A DNA stretch of 64,000 bases from Kozakia baliensis (lineage in GTDB: Bacteria; Pseudomonadota; Alphaproteobacteria; Acetobacterales; Acetobacteraceae), in the NCBI RefSeq assembly GCF_001787335.1, contig NZ_CP014674.1, positions 2,522,501-2,586,500 of the forward strand. The letters are read 5' to 3'. Under the pieces are notes generated by a model, which made no database searches, was not told where the DNA came from, and saw only the letters and a list, made by a program, of their open reading frames with translations. Shown piece by piece: positions 1-7,118 of this stretch (the first letter of the stretch is position 1; each line of letters begins with the position of its first letter). A program made the translations under genes and the position numbers.

Positions 1-1040
1 GGCGCTTCCGTCGTCGGAATAAAACGCACACCCAGCAACTCAATCACCTGCCCAGAACGATATTCTTCGGAGCCATACGCACCACGATACAAATATTTGA
101 AATCCGCATCGCGAAACAATGAAAGAAGCTGCAAATCATCCAGATAGCAATGATACGCACCATCGATCATCGGCACATTGTTCCGTCGCAGCGCAGCAAC
201 GCCCGCCAGCACATTCTGTATCCCCAGCGTATCCGCCAGACCGGACGGACTCGCCGTCTTAAGCGCCGCCGTCGTCAATCGTCCATTCGGCCTGAGCACC
301 AACGGCGCCGTCGCCGCTACAACGGCATTCCCCGCCGTACCATCGGAAACCGATACCGCACTGGAAAACACCAACTGTCCCGAAACGCCACCCGGCGCGG
401 TCGAAACATTCGCAGCGTCGGCCATAACACCCACGAGAGTATACACGCCATCGCCTACCGTCGCCGTCATGCCATTGCTCGCGCCGACCGAGACCACCTG
501 CCCATTTTCAATAACATTCTGAAAACCCCGAATATCATCGACATGAACGTTATTCCCTGCCGCATCGAGAGTCACGGAAACGCGCGTATTTCCACCCAGA
601 TAACCGCCCACGCCATTCGCCGCCCCCCCGAAAAGCGTATTACGCGCCAGCCGATCAAGCGATTGCATCGCCTGCACGCCATTCGTGTTGGCATTCGCCA
701 AAAACTGCGACGCAATCCCCACGCCAGACGTCACCATATTCAAATCGATCGTGTCGCCATACTGATGGATCGAAAGCGTATATTGCTCCACCGACCAACC
801 GCTTGGCGAAAGCCCGTTATCGAAATTCGTATTTCCCGTCGGCAACATCGGCGTCGTGACAGGCGCTTTCAAACTTTTGCGCGTTTTGGTCAGCGTCTCA
901 CCGATCGCATTCGGAAAAACCTCCCGATCCGCCACTTGGCGAAAACCCAACCGCGAACGCAGTCCGTTCTCAAATTCGCGCGCCAAAAAGCCCTGCTGCA
1001 CAGCCGATTGAAGCTGCACAGGGAAATTCTCAATACCCAT
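1..1040 (-). CDS. Phage major capsid protein (3' end outside window)
   Basis: Reading leftward from an ATG at 1040 there is an open frame of at least 346 codons that runs off the window edge. It begins MGIENFPVQLQSAVQQGFLA and contains an N-terminal arm, a central beta-rich, Gly/Val/Thr-rich stretch and a late segment YLYRGAYGSEEYRSGQVIEL followed by LLGVRFIPTTEA. This composition and the ending fit the HK97-fold major capsid proteins of tailed phages (P22/N4-gp56-like coat groups), which form the prohead shell. Family assignment is inferred from composition and from position: it is the last visible gene in the order TerS, TerL, portal, scaffold, capsid. The gene lies 72 bp downstream of the scaffold gene on the same strand. 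The missing C-terminus prevents a length check. Confidence 0.72.
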   Translation of the reverse strand, partial: MGIENFPVQLQSAVQQGFLAREFENGLRSRLGFRQVADREVFPNAIGETLTKTRKSLKAPVTTPMLPTGNTNFDNGLSPSGWSVEQYTLSIHQYGDTIDLNMVTSGVGIASQFLANANTNGVQAMQSLDRLARNTLFGGAANGVGGYLGGNTRVSVTLDAAGNNVHVDDIRGFQNVIENGQVVSVGASNGMTATVGDGVYTLVGVMADAANVSTAPGGVSGQLVFSSAVSVSDGTAGNAVVAATAPLVLRPNGRLTTAALKTASPSGLADTLGIQNVLAGVAALRRNNVPMIDGAYHCYLDDLQLLSLFRDADFKYLYRGAYGSEEYRSGQVIELLGVRFIPTTEA

Positions 1041-1112
1041 TAAAATTCATTCCGATCAAACTGGAAAAATCGTTCAAATTCGCGAACGCTAAAAAATCTC
1101 TCGATCCAGACT

Positions 1113-1547
1113 TCAACGCCCGGAAAGCAACTGCCATTTACGCGCATTATAATCCGCCTCCGTCGCCTTCCTCGCGTCGAAAGCTTCCGGCACCCCAGGG
1201 CGCGGCACGGAACGCACCAACGTCGTGCCGCTCGAAACACCCGATACACTTTCCAAGGCGAACAAATACCCGCGCTCTTTTTTCAAGCGTTCGATAGCCG
1301 CCGCCGCCCCAGCAATACGCCCTTCCTCATCGCGCACTACCTCGCCCCGATCCATCAGCTTTACCGCATCTTCCGGATGATGCGCTCCTGCACGCATGGC
1401 CTCCGCGCGCAATTCCGCTTCAATCAATGCCGCATCAGTCTCTTTTCGAACCCTCAGCAAATCTGCCGCATGATTTTCCCTCAGCGCCGCCATCTCCACT
1501 TGAGCCGCTTCCAAGGATTGACGCAAACTCTCAATATCGTCCGTCAT
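1113..1547 (-). CDS. Phage scaffolding protein
   Basis: A 144-residue, highly charged protein whose first ~65 residues (SLRQSLEAAQVEMAALRENH onward) form a long coiled-coil-like helix rich in Ala, Glu, Leu and Arg. This is typical of capsid assembly scaffolds, which line the inside of the prohead and are expelled before DNA fills the head. Its ATG shares one base with the portal stop codon (TAATG arrangement), so the two are probably translationally coupled. The capsid gene follows. No sequence signature is strong enough to name the subfamily; the call rests on helix content, size and the portal-scaffold-capsid order. Confidence 0.68.
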   Translation of the reverse strand: MTDDIESLRQSLEAAQVEMAALRENHAADLLRVRKETDAALIEAELRAEAMRAGAHHPEDAVKLMDRGEVVRDEEGRIAGAAAAIERLKKERGYLFALESVSGVSSGTTLVRSVPRPGVPEAFDARKATEADYNARKWQLLSGR

Positions 1548-2977
1548 TATTTCTCCAATTCGACGTCATCAATCGGCATTGCCGCAATCCGCGACCATTC
1601 CGCGGCAGGATCGATGTTACCCGTTGCATTGGCGTAAAGGCGCACAGCCGTCTCCCGGCTGACGATCCCACCACGCCACGCCGTCACCAACCCCTGCGCC
1701 AAGGAAAGCAATTCCGGTTCACTCACCGGGAACCAAGGCGGCCAATGCAAAGCCAACCCCGCCGGGTCCAATCCCCGAACCATCTCTCCGTTCAGGCACA
1801 AGCCATTTTCCAAACCCGCGGAGAACGCACACGCCATACGATAAAGCGGCAGCAACCCACCCGCGCCATAAGAGTGACGCAACCGATCCACCAACCAAAT
1901 CAGCGGTTGGCACATCATCTCCATCGCACGCCCCGACTGCGCCGAGGAAATCCGATCCCCATGCGCACGATTGCCATGTAGCTGTTCCAGAATAAGCTGC
2001 CGCAACTCGCGGTAATGCGCCAAAACCGCACCCGCCGCGTTCCCGTTGATCTCCAAAAGCTTCGCATCGCCCTCAGGCGGCAAAGTCAACGCCGAAGCCG
2101 CCCCACCCTGGCGTGCATTGCCTTCGGAAAAACCATTCGTTTTCAACACCAATGTCGGGTCAGAGCCGTATTTCAAGCCCCGCCCCGCTTGAGACAACAA
2201 ATAATCCGCTTCGATCACCGTATCGATTGCACGCTCGAACGTACATTCCCCATCCGGATCGTCACCCTGCGCACTCGCCAGATTTCTGATCCAAACAATC
2301 GGCACAAAACCCAAACCATGCCGTACCGAACGCTCATCGTCCCGCGCACCAATGCCTTCGCCGCCCACCGGCAACGGGGAAAAAACCGCGCAATCATTTC
2401 GCGTCCAAACGCGCCGCCACCAAAATTGCGCCCCAAGCAAATCGTCAGCAATCGCATATCCTTGCGCCGCCAAATCCCGCCCGGAAACAACATACCGCTC
2501 GACAACCTCCCTCAACTCGCCATCCCGCTCATCCCATCGCGGCGTCAAATAAGCCGTATCCAGAATGGAGAGCCGCGGTTGCCCTTCGGAAACCTCGAAT
2601 AAAATCGCCACCGACCCGACAGAACCGCGAACAGCCGCCTCCGTCATCAGTGCGGGTAACCCTAACTCCTGCGTCAACACACTCAGTGCCGCGCTTGTCG
2701 CCACATCCCGCGCCACAACCGCAGGCCAATGCGTATCGCCGAATAATAACGATGCCGCCTCATCCACTACGGTTCGGCACAAATTCGTCCGCACGGAAGG
2801 GCGACGCTGCGCCAAGGGAATATACTCGCCCGAAGCAGAACGCTCCCGCGCGAAAGGATTCGGCAGAACATCATATTGCGTGCCCGCCAAAACACGCCCC
2901 AGCGCCAATAACCGCCCTGCACGCGCCGGCAAACCCGCAGGCGACACATAACGTTGCCGCAAGCACAGCCAGTCCAT
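1547..2977 (-). CDS. Phage portal protein (SPP1 gp6-like)
   Basis: 476 residues from the ATG at 2977, which has GGAG five bases upstream. A TTG six codons further upstream is open but poorly placed. The portal is the dodecameric ring at the capsid vertex through which DNA enters and leaves. The segment RTNLCRTVVDEAASLLFGD near the N-terminus, a central region with acidic and aromatic residues, and the helical stretch RELRQLILEQLHGNRAHG fit portal proteins of the SPP1/gp6 type. It lies between the large terminase (34 bp upstream) and the scaffold gene (1-base overlap), which is the canonical place for a portal gene. Confidence 0.75.
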   Translation of the reverse strand: MDWLCLRQRYVSPAGLPARAGRLLALGRVLAGTQYDVLPNPFARERSASGEYIPLAQRRPSVRTNLCRTVVDEAASLLFGDTHWPAVVARDVATSAALSVLTQELGLPALMTEAAVRGSVGSVAILFEVSEGQPRLSILDTAYLTPRWDERDGELREVVERYVVSGRDLAAQGYAIADDLLGAQFWWRRVWTRNDCAVFSPLPVGGEGIGARDDERSVRHGLGFVPIVWIRNLASAQGDDPDGECTFERAIDTVIEADYLLSQAGRGLKYGSDPTLVLKTNGFSEGNARQGGAASALTLPPEGDAKLLEINGNAAGAVLAHYRELRQLILEQLHGNRAHGDRISSAQSGRAMEMMCQPLIWLVDRLRHSYGAGGLLPLYRMACAFSAGLENGLCLNGEMVRGLDPAGLALHWPPWFPVSEPELLSLAQGLVTAWRGGIVSRETAVRLYANATGNIDPAAEWSRIAAMPIDDVELEK

Positions 2978-3010
2978 CAAATCTCCAATTATCAAAGAAC
3001 AAACCGCGCT

Positions 3011-4333
3011 CTAGCGCGACAAGCCAATTCCCGGCACCGCCTCCCAACGCGCCATCGCAGGCACAGAAAGCATCAACTCACTCAACCCCCACACCATCGC
3101 ATCCGCCCGATCCGGAGATTTCGCACCGCGATAACCATGAACGGAAAAATGGCAAAGCTGATCCTCCAAAGCCGAAAATCGACCATGATGCGTAACCCTC
3201 CCCAAATCATAGAGCGCCGCCACCGGCTCGGCACGCGCCGCCTTGCCTCGCGCCGCATTCACCATCTTTACCGCCGCCTGTGGCCGCACGCTTCGCAACA
3301 TCGCCTCTACCAGCGCACCGCCGAAATTACGCTCGGCCACAATCCGTTCAGCTCCCCATTCGTCAAACGCCCTTAAGGCACGGTTCGCCCAGCCGACGGG
3401 ACCATCACGCACCGAACAATCATCCAACACATGCCCCACCCCAGTCCAATCAACCCCGCAGACAACAATACCAATCTCGTCCGATCGCATGTCCTCCGGC
3501 CCCGACGCCCCAGATGGATCCACCGCCACGATGATCCGTCTCATTCCGGCGGCCACGGCAGGCCGCGTTTCATGCGTCACCACCGCCGCACGCCGGAACG
3601 ATTCCAAGCGCCATAAAGCACCCTCGACAACAGTCTGAAATTCCCCCAGCAAAAAGCGCCGCCGTTCACGCTCCGGCAACGCCTCCAACTGGCTCAAATA
3701 ATCCAAACTTAAATTATTCCGGTTCGACTCCGGATTGAGAATCAACGTCGCATATAATGAACGATCTGAAATTTCCTCGCCGGATTTCGGTTCGATCCCA
3801 GCTTCAAATAACGCATAAAGCCAATGGTCCATCATCGGTGGATTGGCGTCGATATATTCCTTCGTCACCAACCCACAACGCTGCGCCAAACGCGTCAACA
3901 ACATGTTGCGTGCGCCATAACTAATCTGGCTGGCCTCATTTAAATAAATCGTGGCGAACTCAAGCCCTAAAATCTTCTCGGTTCGCTGCGCATCGTCCAA
4001 TCCCCCGAAAAAAATAGACGAACCATTCGTAAAAGAGACGATACTTTCCTGACGCTCCAACCGATAAAATACGTTCGGAAAACATAACCGCATCACTTTC
4101 GGAAACGTATCTCGCAAAATAGTCGCCTTCAGCGCCGTCAACCGATAACGAAAAACACCATGCCGGCTGCCTGGCTCCTTCAACGCCCGCACGACAAGAG
4201 CACGCAACAAAACGAACGTCTTTCCCGAGCGAGATCCACCCCGCAAAAAGATATGTCGCGCCTGTCCGCCTAAAACGCGGTTTGCACTTTGCTGGGCCTT
4301 CGTAAGTGCGAATACATTGTCATAAGGCCGCAT
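3011..4333 (-). CDS. Phage terminase large subunit (TerL)
   Basis: 440 residues. The N-terminal packaging ATPase shows a Walker A-type motif GGSRSGKTFVLLRAL near residues 32-46 and a Walker B-like segment FATIYLNEASQIS around residue 130. The C-terminal half holds acidic motifs such as IIVAVDPSG and RIVAERNFGG, expected of the RNase H-like nuclease that cuts concatemeric phage DNA. The C-terminal DRADAMVWGLSELM is typical of TerL nuclease ends. Length is usual for the family. It overlaps the end of the small terminase gene by 14 bases. The ATPase and nuclease motifs look intact, so this gene does not appear decayed. Confidence 0.9.
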   Translation of the reverse strand: MRPYDNVFALTKAQQSANRVLGGQARHIFLRGGSRSGKTFVLLRALVVRALKEPGSRHGVFRYRLTALKATILRDTFPKVMRLCFPNVFYRLERQESIVSFTNGSSIFFGGLDDAQRTEKILGLEFATIYLNEASQISYGARNMLLTRLAQRCGLVTKEYIDANPPMMDHWLYALFEAGIEPKSGEEISDRSLYATLILNPESNRNNLSLDYLSQLEALPERERRRFLLGEFQTVVEGALWRLESFRRAAVVTHETRPAVAAGMRRIIVAVDPSGASGPEDMRSDEIGIVVCGVDWTGVGHVLDDCSVRDGPVGWANRALRAFDEWGAERIVAERNFGGALVEAMLRSVRPQAAVKMVNAARGKAARAEPVAALYDLGRVTHHGRFSALEDQLCHFSVHGYRGAKSPDRADAMVWGLSELMLSVPAMARWEAVPGIGLSR

Positions 4334-4799
4334 CGTCTTGCGTTATCTGCACCGTCACCATCCCGCCATCCGTTTCGCCACAATCGCGAAAACGCGAAGG
4401 CCGATGCGCACGGAGCAACATCCGCAACAAACCATCGCTGTATCGCTTCTTAATGACCGGCTGCCCCTGCGCATCGCAAATAATCTTCCCACCATATGTT
4501 ATCAGCTCGTCATAGCCATAAAGCGCGCGCCGCCGTGCCTCCGCCTCCAAAGCATCGGTCGCCACTTCCAACGCCTCATTCCATGCAGATGCAAATTCCG
4601 GATTATTCCGCCGCCAAAAATACATCGTCGCACGTTCGACCCCAGCCACACGCGATGCTTCCGAAACATTTCCGCTCAGCGCTAAATGCTCGAGAAATCT
4701 CTCCTTCAATCGGGCTACAAGCTGTATCCGCTCATGTGCGCATCTGCCGCCTTCTTTTTTGTCGCCAGACCTCTCTGCGTCCTCCGTTTTTTCCGTCAC
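4320..4799 (-). CDS. Phage terminase small subunit-like protein (TerS)
   Basis: 159 residues. After a charged N-terminus there is a helix-turn-helix-like stretch, FLEHLALSGNVSEASRVAGV then ERATMYFWRRNN, followed by FASAWNEALEVATDALEAEA, a pattern common in small terminase subunits that recognise the packaging site. The C-terminal half contains KKRYSDGLLRMLLRAHRPSR, often seen in small terminase or DNA-packaging proteins of temperate phages. The gene overlaps TerL by 14 bases and is overlapped by 4 bases by the preceding gene (ATGA junction), so the whole block reads as one transcript. Confidence 0.75.
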   Translation of the reverse strand: MTEKTEDAERSGDKKEGGRCAHERIQLVARLKERFLEHLALSGNVSEASRVAGVERATMYFWRRNNPEFASAWNEALEVATDALEAEARRRALYGYDELITYGGKIICDAQGQPVIKKRYSDGLLRMLLRAHRPSRFRDCGETDGGMVTVQITQDDAAL

Positions 4800-5197
4800 A
4801 ATACTGCCCGTTCACCGTATTTTTCTTGCCGAACCGAACTTCCTGAAACCACTCTCATTTTTACAGATGAAAAATTACGGTCGCGTTGTGCATATTCCCG
4901 AAAAAGCGCATCCCGCGCACGTCTCACCACGGAAGATCCAACCGTCCCTACAAACCGAACGCCTCTTTCTCCCTCTCGGCAACAAGCTACGGCCCTCAAC
5001 CGCACATCCGGAACCGACAAACCGGCCTCACTCAATTCTATCCAATTTAAATCGATATCCGAGCGGTGCCGCGCCTCATGACCTGCCACAAGCGGACAAG
5101 CCACCCACCGCGCGCCAGATTTTTCGACAACCACCAGATGCTGCCACCCTAAAAAAACAACATCGCCCTCGCGAATATTTTTCCCCGACGCCGACAT
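4796..5197 (-). CDS. Small phage-operon protein, MazF/PemK-like fold suspected
   Basis: 133 residues. The start ATG at 5197 has GAGGTG upstream. Residues 9-95 follow the strand order of the MazF/PemK SH3-like barrel: REGDVVFLGWQHLVVVEK, then WVACPLVAG, then RAVACCREGERGVRFVGTVG, then a C-terminal helix RARDALFREYAQR. The residues usually conserved in active MazF (an Arg in the first loop before the second strand) are not evident, so catalytic activity is doubtful. It is the first gene of the packaging operon, joined to TerS by a 4-base overlap, and no antitoxin-like partner is visible. The fold call is my reading of the pattern; an unrelated small structural or regulatory phage protein is the alternative. 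Confidence 0.45.
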   Translation of the reverse strand: MSASGKNIREGDVVFLGWQHLVVVEKSGARWVACPLVAGHEARHRSDIDLNWIELSEAGLSVPDVRLRAVACCREGERGVRFVGTVGSSVVRRARDALFREYAQRDRNFSSVKMRVVSGSSVRQEKYGERAVL

Positions 5198-5212
5198 CGC
5201 TACACCTCAAAT

Positions 5213-5238
5213 AAAAAAAGCCACCCGAAGGCGGCTTT
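5213..5238 (-). terminator. Intrinsic terminator ahead of the packaging operon
   Basis: Read on the minus strand, AAAGCCGCC-TTCG-GGTGGCTTT forms a stem closed by a UUCG tetraloop (one G-U pair) and is followed directly by a run of seven Ts. It lies downstream of the 166-residue gene (5298-5798) and ends only about 15 bases before the start codon of the first packaging-operon gene at 5197. Confidence 0.85.
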
Positions 5239-5297
5239 AAATATAATTATTTGTTCATGATATGATTTGTATTACATAAACGAGCCCAGAGCGCAAG

Positions 5298-5798
5298 TTA
5301 TATTTTCTTTTTTCTATAAAAATTTACCAATTGCTCAAGAAGAAAAGAACATTGCGCCGAAACCTTCATGCGCGCACGCGCTTCGGACAAACTCGGATAA
5401 AGAAGCCGCGCCATCGCGGAAAAAGACATCTCTCGTGCCAACATCATTTCCAGACGAACCTGTGCCCCAAGCCCCAATGTGTCCTTCAATCGGCTCAAAC
5501 GCTCCGCACATTTTCCACGGCTCAACATCCAAGTATGCACGTCCCCCTTTTCATCGGTCACACCCACCCGAACCGGACCATCCACCACCCCCAACGTGGC
5601 AAACAAATGTTCCCGCCGCCACCGCTCCGCCGCTGCCTTTTCATCGTCTCCAATATCCTGCGCATCATAAAGAGCCTGCACCGTTGAAACCACACGAAGA
5701 GCATCGCCCTCATTTTGGAAATTATCTCGCCGCAAACGTTCGGGCGTCGGGCGCATCTCCGCGAATTTGTCCGTCGTTTTCGTTATCCGTGCGCTCAT
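5298..5798 (-). CDS. Phage regulatory protein of unknown family (antiterminator or late activator suspected)
   Basis: 166 residues, largely helical and basic at the C-terminus (ending VNFYRKKKI), with GAGG properly spaced before the ATG at 5798. The C-terminal part LGAQVRLEMMLAREMSFSAM followed by ARLLYPSLSEARARMKVS resembles a sigma-region-4 or HTH-like DNA-binding module. I do not recognise the family with certainty; there is a faint likeness to the alphaproteobacterial DUF6456 layout. The placement is suggestive: it is followed by a 59-bp AT-rich gap, an intrinsic terminator, and then the packaging operon, which is where lambdoid phages put the Q-type antiterminator. Function is inferred from context only. 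Confidence 0.55.
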   Translation of the reverse strand: MSARITKTTDKFAEMRPTPERLRRDNFQNEGDALRVVSTVQALYDAQDIGDDEKAAAERWRREHLFATLGVVDGPVRVGVTDEKGDVHTWMLSRGKCAERLSRLKDTLGLGAQVRLEMMLAREMSFSAMARLLYPSLSEARARMKVSAQCSFLLEQLVNFYRKKKI

Positions 5799-5847
5799 GG
5801 GTGCCTCGCTATCCTATCTATTCACAAACAAACCTTTGAAGGTGCCT

Positions 5848-6141
5848 TCACTCTGACGGCTGCTTTTCACGCAGAGAGTCCTTGTCGCGTACCATTCCCG
5901 GCTCCCATGCGCCTATCGATCTCAATCCGGGAAAGCGCGGCGTTGCGTCCGCCGGCCACAGAGCCGCCCAGCTACTCGGATGCCCCGAAGGCAATGCCTC
6001 GCTTCCCGCCTGGTCACGTTCACGTAATCTGTTGGTCCGGCGTTTTCCCTGCGGAATCCAGGCCGTCTGCGCCAACAACTCCACCAATCGCTCCGCAGGC
6101 ACGGCTTTGCTGTATTTTTTCGAACCAACCGGCTTGCTCAT
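5848..6141 (-). CDS. Hypothetical phage early protein, 97 aa
   Basis: The ATG at 6141 is preceded on the minus strand by AAGGAGAGGA at good distance, a strong ribosome-binding site that supports a real gene. The protein starts MSKPVGSKKYSKAVPAERLV and has a short amphipathic helix (AERLVELLAQTAW), then a Trp/Pro-rich middle and a charged tail. No known domain is recognised. It is the first gene leftward of the putative repressor-operator region, so it would be the first product made from the leftward lytic promoter. A Cro-like or replication-accessory role is possible, but the sequence does not show it. Confidence 0.55.
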   Translation of the reverse strand: MSKPVGSKKYSKAVPAERLVELLAQTAWIPQGKRRTNRLRERDQAGSEALPSGHPSSWAALWPADATPRFPGLRSIGAWEPGMVRDKDSLREKQPSE

Positions 6142-6174
6142 CGCGTCCTCTCCTTAATGGCAGATGTTAAAAAT

Positions 6175-6231
6175 ATGGCAAAATGCCATTACAAAAATTA
6201 CATTTAGACTCTAGATTTGGCACAGAGCCAA
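6175..6231. promoter_or_regulatory. Divergent operator pair next to the phage repressor gene
   Basis: Two 15-bp palindromes of identical design lie in the 105-bp gap between the leftward 97-aa gene and the rightward repressor gene: ATGGC-AAAAT-GCCAT at 6175-6189 and TTGGC-ACAGA-GCCAA at 6217-6231. Their centres are 42 bp apart, about four helical turns. The first lies within a plausible leftward promoter (TTGTAA and TATTTT elements on the minus strand). They are likely binding sites of the XRE repressor encoded at 6247. Confidence 0.7.
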
Positions 6232-6246
6232 CGCTATGAATGACAC

Positions 6247-6639
6247 ATGGCCAAACACAAGCGCCCAGACTCCCTCGCCGCTCTTCAGTGCGCTATCGGC
6301 ATGCGCATCTCATGGGCAAGAGAACTCGTCATGCCCAATCAAAGCGAATGCGCCCGGCTGCTCGGTGTGGACGCCTCCACCCTCAATAAAATCGAAAAAG
6401 GCGACCGCGCGCCGAACGTCTTTCTTATTGCGGCTTTGTCAAATCGCCTCCGCGTCTCGACCGACTTTCTTCTGAAAGGCGTTTTGAACGGTCGAACAGA
6501 TGAAGAGCTTGCCTTGCGTCTAGCGGCCCTACACCCAGAGTTGGTGCTCCAGCAGCAAGACACGGTGCCGCACATGGGCAAAAGCACGCCTTCCGACACG
6601 CCTGCGTCGCCCAGGAGACCAGGTGAGGATTTCCATTAA
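6247..6639 (+). CDS. XRE-family prophage repressor
   Basis: 130 residues. A Cro/CI-type helix-turn-helix spans roughly residues 30-80: MPNQSECARLLGVDASTLNK, IEKGDRAPN, and LIAALSNRLRVSTDFLLKG. The C-terminal ~45 residues are Pro/Ser/Thr-rich and carry no peptidase S24 domain, so this is a short repressor that would not be cleaved in the LexA/CI manner. It is transcribed divergently from the phage genes, and two matching palindromes lie just upstream (6175-6231). No clear Shine-Dalgarno precedes the ATG at 6247; the mRNA may be leaderless or the transcript start very close. It probably keeps the leftward phage operon silent. Confidence 0.8.
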   Translation: MAKHKRPDSLAALQCAIGMRISWARELVMPNQSECARLLGVDASTLNKIEKGDRAPNVFLIAALSNRLRVSTDFLLKGVLNGRTDEELALRLAALHPELVLQQQDTVPHMGKSTPSDTPASPRRPGEDFH

Positions 6640-7118
6640 GCGTGTCATCATCGTTTCCCATGTGAGGCAAAGCCTTTTCCAGATGCTATCTTCATAGCAC
6701 TCATCGCTGAGTGCTTCAAGAACAAAACAAGAACGTAAGCAAGTTCGACATTACTCCGCGTGCGTCATCAGCATCGCCTACTGCATCTGCCATTCGCTTT
6801 TCCATCGCCAGAATATATCGATTCGTCAGCGATTAACGTTTTATTAATGGCTATGCGCCACAAGGTCAACTGCGAATTATGGCTAATTGCCATTGATCTA
6901 AATCTGAATTTGAATTCCAAACGTTCTTCTGTTGCTCCGTACTTCATTCTCTAAAACAACATTTATGTGACATTGTATGTCTCGCTGATTAATATCAAAA
7001 AAACAGAAGTATTTTTTCAGAAAATCCCAACAAATTTCTGAACAAAATATTTTTTACTTTTAATGTGTAAATACAGAAAATATCTTCCGCCTAAATAAGG
7101 TAGAGAGAATAAATATAC
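6640..7118. other. Gene-free, AT-rich gap between prophage and efflux operon
   Basis: 479 bp without a convincing gene. It holds a perfect 8-bp stem hairpin at 6696-6715 (AGCACTCA-TCGC-TGAGTGCT, no T-run) just beyond the repressor gene, two operator-like palindromes at 6847-6893, and a very AT-rich stretch (6940-7110) that should carry the promoter of the efflux operon. The prophage attachment site might lie here, but only one side of the prophage is visible and no repeat can be paired. Confidence 0.6.
6847..6893. promoter_or_regulatory. Second operator pair of the same type
   Basis: ATGGC-TAATT-GCCAT at 6879-6893 is a perfect-arm copy of the palindrome class found at 6175-6189 (13 of 15 bases shared). 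ATGGC-TATGC-GCCAC at 6847-6861 is a one-mismatch copy. Centres are 32 bp apart, about three helical turns. The sites lie 226 bp upstream of the efflux permease start and about 210 bp beyond the repressor stop. Confidence 0.6.

Noticed and set aside
150-1043. 297-codon frame on the plus strand at the left edge
   Set aside because: Arg/His-rich sequence opposite the capsid gene; shadow.
6760-6954. 64-codon frame beyond the phage repressor
   Set aside because: No ribosome-binding site and it spans both operator palindromes; composition is not protein-like.
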